A stretch of 64,000 nt of DNA from Sphingomonas sp. BT-65 (GCF_026107375.2 NZ_JAPCIA010000001.1:1798001-1862000); one strand, 5' to 3'; numbered from the stretch's first letter, positions 10,805-19,864 are shown. The notes: generated from the letters alone by a model not told the origin. Translations and numbers: made by a program.

Positions 10805-11682
10805 GCCGCCCACCCGTTCTTTTCCATCCACGCCGCGCACGACCCCTTCGCGAGATCGCGCACCCGCCCGATATAGGCCTGGCGCTCGGCGACCGAGATC
10901 ACGCCGCGGGCGTTGAGCAGGTTGAAGATGTGGCTCGCCTCGATCGCCTGCTCGTACGCGGGAATCGGCAGGCCCGCGCCCAGGCAGTTCTCGCACTCCG
11001 CCGCGGCCTTGCGGAACAGGTCGAACAAAGTCTCGGTATCGGCGATCTCGAAGTTCCACTTCGACATCTGCTTCTCGTTCTCGAGGAAGACGTCGCCATA
11101 GGTGAAGGTCGGCTTGCCGTCCTGCGCGTCGTTGAACGCGAGATCGTACACGCTGTCCTTGTTCTGGATGTACATCGCCAGCCGCTCGAGCCCGTAGGTC
11201 AGCTCGCCCGACACCGGCTTGCAGTCAAAGCCGCCCATCTGCTGGAAATAGGTGAACTGAGTCACCTCCATCCCGTCGCACCACACTTCCCAGCCGAGGC
11301 CCCAGGCGCCGAGCGTCGGGCTCTCCCAATCGTCCTCGACGAAGCGGATGTCGTGCCTGGTGAAATCGATCCCGATCGCGGCCAGCGACCCCAGATACAG
11401 CTCCTGCAAATCGGGCGGGCTCGGCTTCAGGATCACCTGATACTGGTAGTAATGCTGCAGCCGGTTGGGGTTCTCGCCATAGCGGCCGTCGGTCGGCCGG
11501 CGGCAGGGCTGAACGAACGCCGCATTCCACGGGTCCGGCCCCAGCGCGCGCAGCGTGGTCGCGGTGTGGAACGTCCCCGCGCCCATGCGCATGTCATAGG
11601 GCTGGAGGATCAGGCAACCCCGCTGGCTCCAGTAATCGTGGAGCTTGAGGATCATGCCCTGGAAGCTGAGCGGCGTGGTCAT
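10801..11682 (-). CDS. glyQ: glycine--tRNA ligase alpha subunit
   Basis: A protein of 293 residues from the ATG at 11682, beginning [18 protein letters not shown]; an upstream ATG would add an atypical extension. This is the class II catalytic subunit with the classical segments [37 protein letters not shown] and [12 protein letters not shown] (motif 2), plus [19 protein letters not shown] and [14 protein letters not shown] (motif 3). It activates glycine and charges tRNA(Gly) together with GlyS. The ribosome binding site is weak. It is the first gene of the glyQ-glyS pair, and the TraB/GumN gene starts 111 bp away in the opposite direction. Confidence 0.97.
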   Translation of the reverse strand: MTTPLSFQGMILKLHDYWSQRGCLILQPYDMRMGAGTFHTATTLRALGPDPWNAAFVQPCRRPTDGRYGENPNRLQHYYQYQVILKPSPPDLQELYLGSLAAIGIDFTRHDIRFVEDDWESPTLGAWGLGWEVWCDGMEVTQFTYFQQMGGFDCKPVSGELTYGLERLAMYIQNKDSVYDLAFNDAQDGKPTFTYGDVFLENEKQMSKWNFEIADTETLFDLFRKAAAECENCLGAGLPIPAYEQAIEASHIFNLLNARGVISVAERQAYIGRVRDLAKGSCAAWMEKNGWAA

Positions 11683-11792
11683 ATGGGGCTGCGCTTTGAC
11701 GCAGGGCCAGAGCGCGGTCAACCGCAAGCGCTCGCACTGGTTAACCGGGCGGTGGTTGACGGCGGCGCAAGGGATCGGCTTGGAAGCGGCAG

Positions 11793-12638
11793 ATGCTCAA
11801 ACGCACCCTTCCCGCTCTCGCCGCGCTTCTCCTCTCCGGTTGCTCGATCTTCGGCAGCGATGCCGATCCGGCTTTGTGGATGGTCAAGGACGACGATACC
11901 ACCATCTACCTGTTCGGCACGGTGCACGTGCTCAAGCCCGGCATGCGCTGGTTCGACGAGGGCGTGCGCGACGCGTTCGATGCGAGCGACGAGGTGGTGC
12001 TGGAGATCGCGAAGCCCGATCCGCAGGCGATCGCCGCGCTGACCACGCAGCTCGGCACGCGCGGCGGCCCGCCCTTCGCGCCGGAGGTCGATGCGGCGGC
12101 GCAGAAGCTCGGCATGCCCAAGGGTGCGATCGACAAGATGGAGCCGTGGCTCGCCGCGCTGACGCTCAGCCAGCTCGCGGTGGCGAAAGCCGGCTATGGC
12201 ACGGAGGACGGAGTCGAGGCGGCGTTGTCCGAGGCGGCCGAGGGTGCGGGCAAGCCGGTCAAGGCGCTCGAATCGGCGCGCGGACAGCTGATGCTGTTCG
12301 ACGGCCTCTCCGGCGCGGCGCAGAGCGCGATGCTCGACGCCACGGTCAAGGAGTTGCCCGAGGCCGGCCCGCGGCTGGCGCGCTTCGTCACCGCCTGGGG
12401 GGCGGGCGACGCCGAGACGGTGGGCGCCGAGATGAACCGCGTGGCGCAGGCCTCGCCCGAGGTCGCCGAGGCGCTGATCGCGCGGCGCAACGCGCGCTGG
12501 GCCGACTGGGTGGCGGCGCGGATGGCGCAACCGGGCACGGTATTCCTCGCGGTCGGCGCCGGGCACCTCGCCGGCAAGGGCAGCGTGCAGGCTCTGCTCG
12601 CCGAAAAGGGGATCAAGGCCGAACGCGTGGCGTATTAA
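11793..12638 (+). CDS. TraB/GumN family lipoprotein
   Basis: A protein of 281 residues with a lipoprotein signal (LLLSGC, lipidated Cys about residue 17). The TraB/GumN (PF01963) hallmarks are present: [14 protein letters not shown] near residue 38, with a conserved His, then an Ala-rich helical middle, and [21 protein letters not shown] near the end, with the second His. Members are thought to be metal-dependent hydrolases or proteases (related to Tiki), but the bacterial substrate is not known. The predicted location is the periplasmic face of a membrane. A palindromic repeat starts one base after the stop codon. Confidence 0.85.
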   Translation: MLKRTLPALAALLLSGCSIFGSDADPALWMVKDDDTTIYLFGTVHVLKPGMRWFDEGVRDAFDASDEVVLEIAKPDPQAIAALTTQLGTRGGPPFAPEVDAAAQKLGMPKGAIDKMEPWLAALTLSQLAVAKAGYGTEDGVEAALSEAAEGAGKPVKALESARGQLMLFDGLSGAAQSAMLDATVKELPEAGPRLARFVTAWGAGDAETVGAEMNRVAQASPEVAEALIARRNARWADWVAARMAQPGTVFLAVGAGHLAGKGSVQALLAEKGIKAERVAY

Positions 12639-12639
12639 G

Positions 12640-12786
12640 TTCCTCCCGACACGGGGAGGTGGCATCGCGAGGCGATGACGGAGGGGCCGCCCCGCAGAGG
12701 GCGGTGAACCTCGCCGCACGCACCGCCGTCTACGCGGCGGCCCTCCACCACCGCTTCGCGGTCGCCCTCCCCGTGCCGGGGAGGAT
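12640..12786. repeat. palindromic repeat, copy 2, between traB-like gene and rplY
   Basis: Starts right after the TraB/GumN stop. The left hairpin is CCTCCCGACACGGGGAGG, followed by TGGCATCGCGAGGCGATG; the right hairpin is CCTCCCCGTGCCGGGGAGG followed by ATTTA. It probably also acts as the terminator of the upstream gene. It belongs to the same subtype as copy 3, sharing ACGGAGGGGCCGCC next to the left hairpin. Confidence 0.88.
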
Positions 12787-12891
12787 TTACTTGCCTCTGG
12801 CGCTTCACCCGCCTATAGGCGCGCGCTTCCGGTCAGGGTCATCCCTGGAGGCTTGGCCGGTGATGAACCACTTAGCGCATAGGAACGACAC

Positions 12892-13611
12892 ATGAGCGAC
12901 ACGCTTACGCTGTCGGCCGAGACGCGCGACCGGGTTGGCAAGGGAGCCTCCCGTGCGCTGCGTCGTGAAGGCCGCGTCCCCGCCGTGATCTACGGCAACA
13001 ATCAGGAACCGCTGAGCATCCACCTGGATGAGCGCGCGCTCACCAAGGCGCTGCACACCGGCCACTTCTTCAACTCGGTCGTGATGATCGAGGGCGCCGG
13101 CGGCAAGCCGATCCGCACCCTGCCCAAGGACGCGTCGCTCGACGTCGTGACCGATCGCCCGGTCCATGTCGATTTCCTGCGCATTTCCGAGCATGCCAAG
13201 GTGACCGTCAACGTCCCCGTCGTGTTCGCCGACGAGGAAGCTTCGCCGGGCCTCGAGAAGGGCGGCGTGCTCAACATCGTCCGCCACGAGCTCGAGATCG
13301 TCTGCGACGCCTCGGAGATCCCGAGCGAGATCACCGTGTCGCTGAAGGGCATGGACGTCGGCGATGCGCTGCACATCTCGGCCGTCACCCTGCCCAAGGG
13401 CGCCGAGAGCGCGATCGAGGACCGCGACTTCACCATCGCGACGATCGTCGCCCCGTCGGCACTGAAGGCCGAGGAAGCCGAAGCTGCGGAAGCCGCTGAA
13501 GCGGAAGCGGCGGCTGACGAGGCCACGGCCGAGGGCGAGACCCCGGCCGACGAGGCTGCGCCGGCCGAGACCGCCGGTCCGACCGACGGCGAAGCCAAGG
13601 ACGGCGAGTAA
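12892..13611 (+). CDS. rplY: 50S ribosomal protein L25/general stress protein Ctc
   Basis: A protein of 239 residues with the two-domain L25/Ctc layout. The N-terminal 5S-rRNA-binding beta domain (about 1-95) begins with [19 protein letters not shown] and contains [15 protein letters not shown]. The C-terminal TL5-like domain runs to about residue 185 ([18 protein letters not shown]). An Ala/Glu-rich acidic tail of about 50 residues follows, as is common in sphingomonads. The ATG is preceded by AGGAAC. The gene pair rplY-pth is conserved in many bacteria. A hairpin with a T-rich tail lies between the two. Confidence 0.96.
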   Translation: MSDTLTLSAETRDRVGKGASRALRREGRVPAVIYGNNQEPLSIHLDERALTKALHTGHFFNSVVMIEGAGGKPIRTLPKDASLDVVTDRPVHVDFLRISEHAKVTVNVPVVFADEEASPGLEKGGVLNIVRHELEIVCDASEIPSEITVSLKGMDVGDALHISAVTLPKGAESAIEDRDFTIATIVAPSALKAEEAEAAEAAEAEAAADEATAEGETPADEAAPAETAGPTDGEAKDGE

Positions 13612-13640
13612 GCCTTTTCCCCTCACCGGGGATCGATTAG

Positions 13641-13675
13641 ACGCCTCCGCACCCCGGTGCGGGGGCGTTCTTCGT
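13641..13675 (+). terminator. intrinsic terminator after rplY
   Basis: The stem ACGCCTCCGCACC pairs with GGTGCGGGGGCGT (one mismatch), followed by TCTTCGTTT. It is well placed to end rplY transcription, so pth may need its own promoter or readthrough. Confidence 0.65.
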
Positions 13676-13691
13676 TTCGGGAGCAAGCGGC

Positions 13692-14267
13692 GTGCAATTG
13701 TGGGTGGGCCTCGGCAATCCGGGACCGCAATATGCGATGAACCGGCACAATGTCGGCTTCATGGCCGCCGACGCGATCGCGGAGGTGCACGGCTTCACCC
13801 CGCCCGCGAAGAAATTCCAGGGCTGGCTGCAGGAGGGGCGCGTCGGCGGGGAGAAGATCCTGCTGCTCAAGCCCGCGACCTATATGAACGAGAGCGGGCG
13901 ATCGATCCGCGCGGCGATGGATTTCTACAAGCTCGGCGAGGCGGACGTGACCGTGTTCCACGACGAGCTCGATCTCGCGCCGTTCAAGGTCAAGGTGAAG
14001 CGCGGCGGCGGCGCGGCGGGGCAGAACGGCATCCGCAGCGCGATCCAGCATCTTGGGCCGGAATTCCGCCGCGTGCGCATCGGCATCGGTCATCCCGGGC
14101 ACAAGGACCGGGTGACCGGCTATGTGCTCGGCAACTATGCCAAGAGCGAGATCGAGGACCTTTCCGACCTGCTCGGCGCGATCGCGGCGGAGGCGGAGTG
14201 GCTGGCCAAGGGCGACGACGCCCGGTTCATGAGCGACATCGCGCTGCGACTCCAGCAGGCGCCCTGA
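13692..14267 (+). CDS. pth: peptidyl-tRNA hydrolase
   Basis: A protein of 191 residues starting at GTG (13692), required for the family N-terminus LWVGLGNPGPQYAMNRHNVGFM. It releases peptides from peptidyl-tRNA that has dropped off the ribosome, recycling tRNA. The catalytic His is in NRHNVGF near residue 20, and the substrate Asn is in KPATYMNESG. FHDELDLAPFKVKVKRGGG and GQNGIRSAIQHLG complete the signature. It lies downstream of rplY, and a strong bidirectional terminator follows the stop codon. Confidence 0.97.
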   Translation: MQLWVGLGNPGPQYAMNRHNVGFMAADAIAEVHGFTPPAKKFQGWLQEGRVGGEKILLLKPATYMNESGRSIRAAMDFYKLGEADVTVFHDELDLAPFKVKVKRGGGAAGQNGIRSAIQHLGPEFRRVRIGIGHPGHKDRVTGYVLGNYAKSEIEDLSDLLGAIAAEAEWLAKGDDARFMSDIALRLQQAP

Positions 14268-14275
14268 GAGCAAAG

Positions 14276-14306
14276 AAAAAGGCCGGGCGTGAACCCGGCC
14301 TTTTCT
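14276..14306. terminator. bidirectional intrinsic terminator between pth and TbpB-like gene
   Basis: The perfect stem GGCCGGG/CCCGGCC (14281-14287 and 14294-14300) has a 6-base loop. It is flanked by AAAAA on the left and TTTTCTT on the right, so it can stop both pth (plus) and the convergent lipoprotein gene (minus). Confidence 0.85.
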
Positions 14307-14330
14307 TCGATACGAGTTCGTTGCGGCGGA

Positions 14331-15317
14331 TCAGCCCTGCCGCCCGATCACCACGCCGACTGCACGATTGTCGCTGCCCGTGATCGCGAAGGTGATGCCG
14401 AGTTCGGTCGCCTTCGGACCATAGGCAAGGCCCTGGAAGGTGCCGCCCGCGGGACTGCCCGGGCCGAAGCTGCCGGTGAACTGGTTGTTGCCCGCCGCGA
14501 TCGCACCGGTGCCCGTGAAAGTACCGTAAACCGTACCGTCCTCCCGGGTCAGGTTGAGCGTCAGGTTGACGAGGCCCGTGGCATAGTTGAGCAGCACCGT
14601 CACCGTGCCCCCGAGCTTCTGAACGTTGCTCGCGCCTGCACCGGGCGAGGTGACCACGCGGCCGGCGATCCGCGCGATATAGCTGGAGTTGCCCGTGGTG
14701 GGCATGTCGCTGGGCACGGTGGGATAGCCGAAGGTGCCATAGGTCACCCGCTTGGCCCCCGTCGTGCTGTCGCCGCGCCACCAGGCGCCATAGCTCACAT
14801 AGGAACGCGCCAGTGCGACGTCGCTGGTGACGACGCTGGGCGTCGCGGTGATCGTGTTGTTGAGCAGTTCGAGCCGGGTGAACTGACCCGGCGTGGTCGG
14901 CGCGGTGGTCTCGCTATAGACATATTCGGTGACCGTCGTCGCCGGCACGACGCTCAGGTCGGCGCCGGTGAAGCGCGACTCCTCGGTATTCTCGCGCACT
15001 ACGACCTCGGTCGTCTGGCTGGTCGTCGCGGTGCTCTGCAGCGCAAGGCGCACACGGTTCGAGAAGCCGTCGGTGCCGGCGGTGCCGAGCGTGACCGGCC
15101 CCGCTGCGGGATCGCCGGTATAGCTCATCGCCGCGCTGACCGTGAACACCTCCGCCGCCACGGTGAGCGGGAGGGTCGAATAGCTGACCGGCGAGGGCGA
15201 CGGGCTCGGCGTCGGAGTCGGCGACGGGGTGGGCGTCGGCGAGGGGTCATCGCCGCCGCATCCGGCGACAGTCAGCGCCACAGCGGTGCTGGCGATCAGA
15301 ATGGAACGGCGAATCAT
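14331..15317 (-). CDS. surface lipoprotein with TbpB-like beta-barrel end
   Basis: A protein of 328 residues. The signal peptide with lipobox TVAGC is followed by a Pro/Thr/Ser repeat linker (DPSPTPTPSPTPTPSPSPS, residues about 24-44) that would hold the domain off the membrane. The C-terminal part (TGTGAIAAGNNQFTGSFGPG, then GTFQGLAYGPKATELGITF) resembles the small beta-barrel of transferrin-binding-protein-B-like and HpuA-like surface lipoproteins. The exact ligand cannot be read from the sequence. AGGAG lies before the ATG. The gene stands alone; no Slam or TonB-dependent partner is adjacent. Confidence 0.7.
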   Translation of the reverse strand: MIRRSILIASTAVALTVAGCGGDDPSPTPTPSPTPTPSPSPSPVSYSTLPLTVAAEVFTVSAAMSYTGDPAAGPVTLGTAGTDGFSNRVRLALQSTATTSQTTEVVVRENTEESRFTGADLSVVPATTVTEYVYSETTAPTTPGQFTRLELLNNTITATPSVVTSDVALARSYVSYGAWWRGDSTTGAKRVTYGTFGYPTVPSDMPTTGNSSYIARIAGRVVTSPGAGASNVQKLGGTVTVLLNYATGLVNLTLNLTREDGTVYGTFTGTGAIAAGNNQFTGSFGPGSPAGGTFQGLAYGPKATELGITFAITGSDNRAVGVVIGRQG

Positions 15318-15467
15318 GCTTCGACTCCTGTTACTTGCCCATCTGCAAGGCGCTTTTCGCCTTTACCGCGGATGAACGGGCATGCGCCCGCGGGGGTTGC
15401 GTGCGTCCTCCGGTAGCGTGACGGAGACGGAAACGGAAGGCCGCAATTGGGTTCGGGCTCCGCGTCC

Positions 15468-15995
15468 TCAGCTTCCGGTCGCCGTCATGATCTGCCGCAG
15501 CTCCTGAATGCGGCCGAGGCGCTCCGCCGGGCTGAGCTTCGCCATCGTCCCGGTGCCGAACTCGGCTGCGCTCTGGACGCAGGTGGTGAAGGTCGCCTGC
15601 GCCTGTGCACGATCGCCCTGGCCCAGATTATTCTCGATCTGGTCGGTCGCGGCCCAGGCGAGATAGGCATCGAGATTGGCCTTAGAGAGCTCGGGCTTGG
15701 GCGCCTGCGCGGGAACCACCTGGTCGCCGAGCTTGTTTGCGATCATCGTGCGGTAATAGCCGAGGAACGGCGCCGCGCCGCCCGTGATCGAGCGCGGCAC
15801 CGGGCTGTCGAGGAACTTCTCCTGCCACTTGATCGCGGCATAGCAGCGCGTGTTGAGCGCAAGCGCATCGTCCAGCAGCTTCGCCTTCTCGGCCGCCACC
15901 GCCTTGGCTTTTGCCTCCGCCGCGGCCTTTTCCTCCGCCGCCTGGTCGCCGCAGCCGGCCAGCGCGGCGAGCGCCAGGATTGCGATACGATTCAT
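15468..15995 (-). CDS. exported alpha-helical lipoprotein, function unknown
   Basis: A protein of 175 residues from the ATG at 15995, which has GGAAGG upstream. The lipobox ALAGC near residue 15 is followed by an Ala/Lys/Glu-rich helix (about 20-40). Two cysteines lie at NTRCYAAI and TTCVQSA. The rest is helical (DQIENNLGQGDRAQAQATF, ERLGRIQELRQIM), like a small helical-bundle periplasmic protein. No family is recognised. Its 5' side faces the divergent oxygenase gene at 16097, with about 100 bp between them. Confidence 0.75.
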   Translation of the reverse strand: MNRIAILALAALAGCGDQAAEEKAAAEAKAKAVAAEKAKLLDDALALNTRCYAAIKWQEKFLDSPVPRSITGGAAPFLGYYRTMIANKLGDQVVPAQAPKPELSKANLDAYLAWAATDQIENNLGQGDRAQAQATFTTCVQSAAEFGTGTMAKLSPAERLGRIQELRQIMTATGS

Positions 15996-16096
15996 GGACT
16001 TCCTTCCGTTTCGAACGCGCGACTTTGCCGTGCGTGGCGGGGGTGTCAACATGGCACGGCTTGCGCAGCCAACGCGCGCATGCTCTGCGGAGCGGC

Positions 16097-16696
16097 ATGA
16101 CGATCCGCACTTTGTTCGCCACGCGCTTTTCGGAAACCGCGCTGAATGACGACGCGCTGCTCGCCGAGCTCGGCGACGCCTGCCGCGACCTCGCGGAGCA
16201 GGATCGCGCAGGACAGGCCTGGTCCAAGGCGCATGGCTATCGCGGCTACACCTCCTATGCCTCGCTCGACGACCTGCCCGCGCGCGACCCGCGCTTCGCC
16301 GACCTCGTCCGCCACCTCAACCGCCACGCGGCCAGGTTCGCGGCGGAGTGTGCGTTCGACCTGGCGCGCAAGCCGAAGCTCGACAGCCTGTGGGTCAACA
16401 TCCTCAAGCCCGGCGGCACGCATTCGGGGCACATCCACCCGCACAGCATCATCTCGGGCACGCTCTATATCGACGTTCCGCCCGGGGCGGGAACGCTCAA
16501 GCTCGAGGATCCGCGACTGCCGCTGATGATGGCGGCGCCGCCGCGCCGGGCCGATGCGCCAGAGGATCTCCAGACGTTCGTCTATGCCCAGCCCGCGCCC
16601 GGCACGATCTTCCTGTGGGAGAGCTGGCTGCGGCACGAGGTGGTGGCGGGAAATGCCAAGGCCGAGCGAGTCAGCATCAGCTTCAACTACCGATAA
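16097..16696 (+). CDS. putative 2OG-Fe(II) oxygenase
   Basis: A protein of 199 residues from the ATG at 16097 (GGAG upstream); longer in-frame starts overlap the divergent gene. It fits the TIGR02466-type family of putative 2-oxoglutarate/iron oxygenases: WVNILKPGGTHSGHIHPHS carries the metal-binding His, SGTLYIDVPPGAGTLKLEDP forms the core strands, and GTIFLWESWLRHEV near residue 180 carries the distal His. The usual Asp of the HxD pair is not obvious, the local motif being HIHPHS. The substrate is unknown; some relatives hydroxylate amino acid residues. It has no operon partner. Confidence 0.75.
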   Translation: MTIRTLFATRFSETALNDDALLAELGDACRDLAEQDRAGQAWSKAHGYRGYTSYASLDDLPARDPRFADLVRHLNRHAARFAAECAFDLARKPKLDSLWVNILKPGGTHSGHIHPHSIISGTLYIDVPPGAGTLKLEDPRLPLMMAAPPRRADAPEDLQTFVYAQPAPGTIFLWESWLRHEVVAGNAKAERVSISFNYR

Positions 16697-16721
16697 ATCG
16701 TATCGGGCCGACCGATTTCCG

Positions 16722-16747
16722 GGAACCATTGCGCATGTGATACGATT
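16722..16747 (+). promoter_or_regulatory. possible sigma-EcfG-type promoter
   Basis: GGAAC at 16722-16726, a 16-base spacer, then CGATT at 16743-16747. The -35 box is perfect, but the -10 differs from CGTT by an inserted A. It lies 29 bp upstream of an exported glycine-zipper protein, a gene type often under general stress control in this group. Confidence 0.35.
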
Positions 16748-16775
16748 CATCTTCCTGAGCTTCAGGAGATTTATC

Positions 16776-17258
16776 ATGCGCAAGAGTTTGACCACAATTC
16801 TCGCGCTCTCGCTCGCCATCCCTGCCGTCTCCGCGCCCGTCCTGTCGGGCACGGCGCACGCGCAGAGCTGGGAAGAGCGCGAGCGTCAGCGCGATCGCGA
16901 CTGGAACGACCGGCGCGGCCGCGACTGGCGCGACCGCGACCGCGACCGGGATCGCCGCCGCGACTATCGCTGGTACGGCGACCGCAGCGACCGCCGCTGG
17001 GATCCGTCGGACAATTATCGCAACGGCAATTATCGCGAGCGGCGTTTGAGCCGGAACGATCGCATCTATCGCGGCCGCGACAACCGCTATTATTGCCGCC
17101 GCAACGACGGCACGACGGGCCTGGTGGTCGGCGCGGCGCTGGGCGGAATCCTGGGCGGCGCGATCGGCAATGGCGACCTGCTCGGCGTGCTGCTGGGTGG
17201 TTCGGGCGGCGCGCTGCTCGGCCGTGAGATCGACCGCGGCAACGTGCGTTGCCGCTGA
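16776..17258 (+). CDS. exported glycine-zipper 2TM-domain protein, Arg/Asp-rich
   Basis: A protein of 160 residues starting at 16776, preceded by CAGGAGA. A signal peptide (to about AHAQS, residue 30) is followed by a very polar segment rich in Arg, Asp and Tyr (RDRDWNDRRGRDWRDRDRDR), residues about 35-105. The C-terminal part is a glycine zipper (VVGAALGGILGGAIGNGD...GGSGGALLGREID) as in the Rick_17kDa/2TM outer-membrane proteins. It is probably in the outer membrane or periplasm. Such proteins are linked to envelope stress, but no specific role can be claimed. It is followed by palindromic repeat copy 3. Confidence 0.8.
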   Translation: MRKSLTTILALSLAIPAVSAPVLSGTAHAQSWEERERQRDRDWNDRRGRDWRDRDRDRDRRRDYRWYGDRSDRRWDPSDNYRNGNYRERRLSRNDRIYRGRDNRYYCRRNDGTTGLVVGAALGGILGGAIGNGDLLGVLLGGSGGALLGREIDRGNVRCR

Positions 17259-17268
17259 CGTGACCAGT

Positions 17269-17439
17269 CCTCCCCTGCCTCGCAGGGGAGGTGGCATCGC
17301 GCAGCGATGACGGAGGGGCCGCCGGGCGAAGCACGGCGGAAATCGCTCAACCCGATACCGCCCTCTTCGGGGCGGCCCCTCCACCACCCGCTACGCGGGC
17401 GGTCCCCCTCCCCTGAGCAAGCTCAGGGGAGGATTTTTT
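17269..17439. repeat. palindromic repeat, copy 3, upstream of ychF
   Basis: The longest copy (171 bp). The left hairpin is CCTCCCCTGC-CTC-GCAGGGGAGG and the right one CCTCCCCTGAGC-AA-GCTCAGGGGAGG, both perfect. ATTTTTT follows the right hairpin, so it could terminate the upstream gene. ychF starts 66 bp downstream of its end. Confidence 0.9.
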
Positions 17440-17504
17440 GCATGCTGGCCTTTTGCCGCCGTCCGCCCTATCTGCGCGCCTTTCCCGGACTACAGGACCA
17501 GATC

Positions 17505-18605
17505 ATGGGCTTTCGCTGCGGCATCGTCGGCCTGCCGAATGTCGGCAAATCGACACTCTTCAACGCGCTGACCGAGACCGCCGCGGCGCAGGCGGCCAAC
17601 TACCCCTTCTGCACGATCGAGCCGAACGTGGGCAACGTCGCGGTGCCCGACGACCGGCTGCAGGCGCTGGCGAAGATCGCCGGATCGGCCAAGATCATCG
17701 AGACTCAGCTCGGCTTCGTCGACATCGCCGGCCTGGTGCGCGGCGCGAGCAAGGGCGAGGGCCTCGGCAACCAGTTCCTCGGCAACATCCGCGAGGTGGA
17801 CGCGATCGTCCACGTCCTGCGCTGCTTCGAGAATGACGACATCCAGCATGTCGACAACAAGGTCGATCCTATCGCCGACGCCGAGACGGTCGAGACCGAG
17901 CTGATGCTGTCCGACCTGGAAAGCCTCGAGAAGCGCGTCCCCAACCTGCAGAAGAAGGCCGCGCAAGGCGACAAGGAGGCGAAGATCGCCGCCAGCGTGC
18001 TCGGCCAGGCGCTCGACCTGCTGCGCGAGGGCAAGCCCGCGCGGCTGACCCAGCCCAAGGATATCGAGGAAGAGCGCGTCTTCGGCCAGGCGCAGCTCAT
18101 CACCGCCAAGCCGGTGCTCTACGTGTGCAACGTCAACGAGGAGGACGCCGCCAACGGCAACGCATTCTCCGCGCGCGTGTTCGAGAAGGCCAGGGCCGAG
18201 GGCGCCGAGGCGGTGGTCGTCTCGGCCGCGATCGAGGCCGAGATCGCGACCATGCCCGCCGACGAGCGCGGCGAGTTCCTCGGCGAGCTCGGGCTGGAGG
18301 AGACCGGCCTCGCCCGCGTGATCCGCGCGGGCTATTCGCTGCTCCACCTGCTCACCTTCTTCACCGTCGGCCCCAAGGAAGCGCGCGCCTGGACCACGCA
18401 TGTCGGGGCCAAGGCGCCGCAGGCCGCGGGCGAGATCCACACCGATTTCGAACGCGGCTTCATCCGCGCCGAGACGATCGCATTCGACGATTACGTCAAG
18501 TTCAACGGCGAGGCCGGCGCGCGCGACAACGGAAAGCTGCGCTCCGAGGGCAAGGAATATGTCGTCCAGGACGGCGACGTGATGCTGTTCAGGTTTAACG
18601 TGTAG
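17505..18605 (+). CDS. ychF: redox-regulated ATPase YchF/OLA1 family
   Basis: A full-length protein of 366 residues. The start MGFRCGIVGLPNVGKSTLF (ATG at 17505) carries the P-loop. FVDIAGLVRGASKGEGLGNQF is the G3 region. YVCNVNEED replaces the usual NKxD with NxxE, which gives the family its preference for ATP over GTP. A helical insertion (about 125-190) and a C-terminal TGS domain (HLLTFFTVGPKEARAWT, then EIHTDFERGFIRAETI) complete the fold. It is a ribosome-associated ATPase linked to the oxidative stress response. It stands alone, ending in a small hairpin shared with the convergent gene. Confidence 0.97.
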   Translation: MGFRCGIVGLPNVGKSTLFNALTETAAAQAANYPFCTIEPNVGNVAVPDDRLQALAKIAGSAKIIETQLGFVDIAGLVRGASKGEGLGNQFLGNIREVDAIVHVLRCFENDDIQHVDNKVDPIADAETVETELMLSDLESLEKRVPNLQKKAAQGDKEAKIAASVLGQALDLLREGKPARLTQPKDIEEERVFGQAQLITAKPVLYVCNVNEEDAANGNAFSARVFEKARAEGAEAVVVSAAIEAEIATMPADERGEFLGELGLEETGLARVIRAGYSLLHLLTFFTVGPKEARAWTTHVGAKAPQAAGEIHTDFERGFIRAETIAFDDYVKFNGEAGARDNGKLRSEGKEYVVQDGDVMLFRFNV

Positions 18606-18634
18606 ATTCCCCCTCCCACAGGGAGAGGGGTTTT
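18606..18634. terminator. hairpin between convergent ychF and MpaB-like gene
   Basis: CCCCCTCCC, a short loop, then GGGAGAGGGG followed by TTTTAG. The stem has one bulged base. The T-run on the plus side suits termination of ychF; the sequence also looks like a shortened end of the palindromic repeat family. Confidence 0.55.
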
Positions 18635-19469
18635 AGCCGAACGCCCAGCGAAACGTCTTGGCGATCGCCAGCGTCGAGCCGCGCACCAGTGGCGTCGCGG
18701 GCGGGCGCTTGAGGCCGTGCATCGCACGCGCCCAGTCGGGCAGCAGGTCGACCGCGGCGGCGAAGATCGCGGTCTGGGCGGGCGCGACGACCAGGCTCGG
18801 CGCGGGATGCTCGAGCACGAAGCGCGCGACCTCGCGGGTGCGGGCATCGACCACCAGCTGCGGGCGAATCGCGGCGATCAATGCGTCGGCCTCGGCCTTG
18901 CTGCGCGGGACCGGATCGGCGCCGAGCGCTTCGGCAATGCGCGCCGTCTCGGCATAATAGATGTCCTCCTCGGCGCGCGTGATCGGCACGCCATAGCGCT
19001 GCCAGGCGGCGAGAAAGCTCCACATCTCGGTGACATGCACCCAGGCGAGCAGCTCGGGATCGTCGGCGCGATAGGGTGTCCCGTCGGGCAGCGTGCCGGC
19101 GACGCGCGCGTGCACCTCGCGCACCCTCGCGATCGTCGCCTCGGCGATGCTGCGCTCGGCATAGGTGGTCTCGGCGATGAAGCGCGCGGTGCGGCGCAGG
19201 CGGCCGAGCATGTCCTTGCGGAAGGCGCTGTGGTCCCACACCCCCGCGAGCACCGCCGGGTGGAGCATCTGCAGCAGCAGCGAGGCGACCCCGCCGACCA
19301 TCATCGTGGTGACGTCGCCATGCACGCGCCAGGTGACGCAGCCACGCGGGAACAGCGCGTCGTCGCTGCGCTGGACCGGCTTCTCGCCCTTTTCCTGGTC
19401 GTTGAAGGTGCGGCGCACCACGCCGATCAGGCGGGCGCGAAGTCCAGCGGAAAGATCGGGCGAAGGCAT
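18633..19469 (-). CDS. oxygenase MpaB family protein (DUF2236)
   Basis: A protein of 278 residues from the ATG at 19469 (MPSPDLSAGLRARL). DUF2236/MpaB' features are present: VHGDVTTMMVGGVASLLLQMLHPAVLAGVWDHS near residue 55-90, with the conserved His, RRTARFIAETTY, then the helix with HARVAGTLPDGTPYRADDPELLAWVHVTEMWSF, whose His would bind the cofactor. Relatives include latex-clearing protein (a haem b oxygenase) and fungal MpaB; the substrate here is unknown. The gene is divergent from the small secreted protein at 19544, 74 bp away. Confidence 0.85.
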   Translation of the reverse strand: MPSPDLSAGLRARLIGVVRRTFNDQEKGEKPVQRSDDALFPRGCVTWRVHGDVTTMMVGGVASLLLQMLHPAVLAGVWDHSAFRKDMLGRLRRTARFIAETTYAERSIAEATIARVREVHARVAGTLPDGTPYRADDPELLAWVHVTEMWSFLAAWQRYGVPITRAEEDIYYAETARIAEALGADPVPRSKAEADALIAAIRPQLVVDARTREVARFVLEHPAPSLVVAPAQTAIFAAAVDLLPDWARAMHGLKRPPATPLVRGSTLAIAKTFRWAFG

Positions 19470-19543
19470 CGCGACGAAGCTAGGTGCGGCGCCGCGCAGG
19501 AGCAATGGTTGGCGGCGCGGCGCACACACGCTATGGGGACGCG

Positions 19544-19864
19544 ATGCTCGTCCGGCTGTTCCTGATGCTTGCGCTGGTTCTCAGCACCCTGCCCGCCCCG
19601 GCGACGGCGGCGCCGGCGTGCCATGACGAACCGGCCGCGATGGCCGGGCATGCGATGGCGATGGACGATGCGCCCGCTCCCCAGCCCGATCAGCCGGTGA
19701 AGATGGGCAAGGCATTGTGCGTCGGCTGCATCGCCCCGGCGACGCTGAAGCTGGTGCGAGTCGCGCCGCCACGCTTGCATATCGCCCGCCACGGACTGCC
19801 GCCGCTGGCCGCGGGCTCACCCGCCTCGGCGCTGACGCCCGAACCACCTCCTCCGCGCGCCTGA
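19544..19864 (+). CDS. small exported Met/His-rich protein with CxxC
   Basis: A protein of 106 residues. The signal peptide ends around ATAAPAC (residue 20-22). The mature part starts CHDEPAAMAGHAMAMDD, has several Met and His residues, and carries a CVGC motif near residue 63; the tail is Pro-rich. This composition is that of small periplasmic metal (copper-like) binding proteins, but no family is recognised, so the function is inference. The His-rich protein at 19917 follows after 52 bp on the same strand, and the two probably form one transcription unit. Confidence 0.65.
   Translation: MLVRLFLMLALVLSTLPAPATAAPACHDEPAAMAGHAMAMDDAPAPQPDQPVKMGKALCVGCIAPATLKLVRVAPPRLHIARHGLPPLAAGSPASALTPEPPPPRA

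Noticed and set aside
16683..17387. Minus-strand frames across the glycine-zipper gene
   Set aside because: Low-complexity Ala/Val or Arg/Pro translations antisense to a gene with a signal peptide and ribosome binding site.
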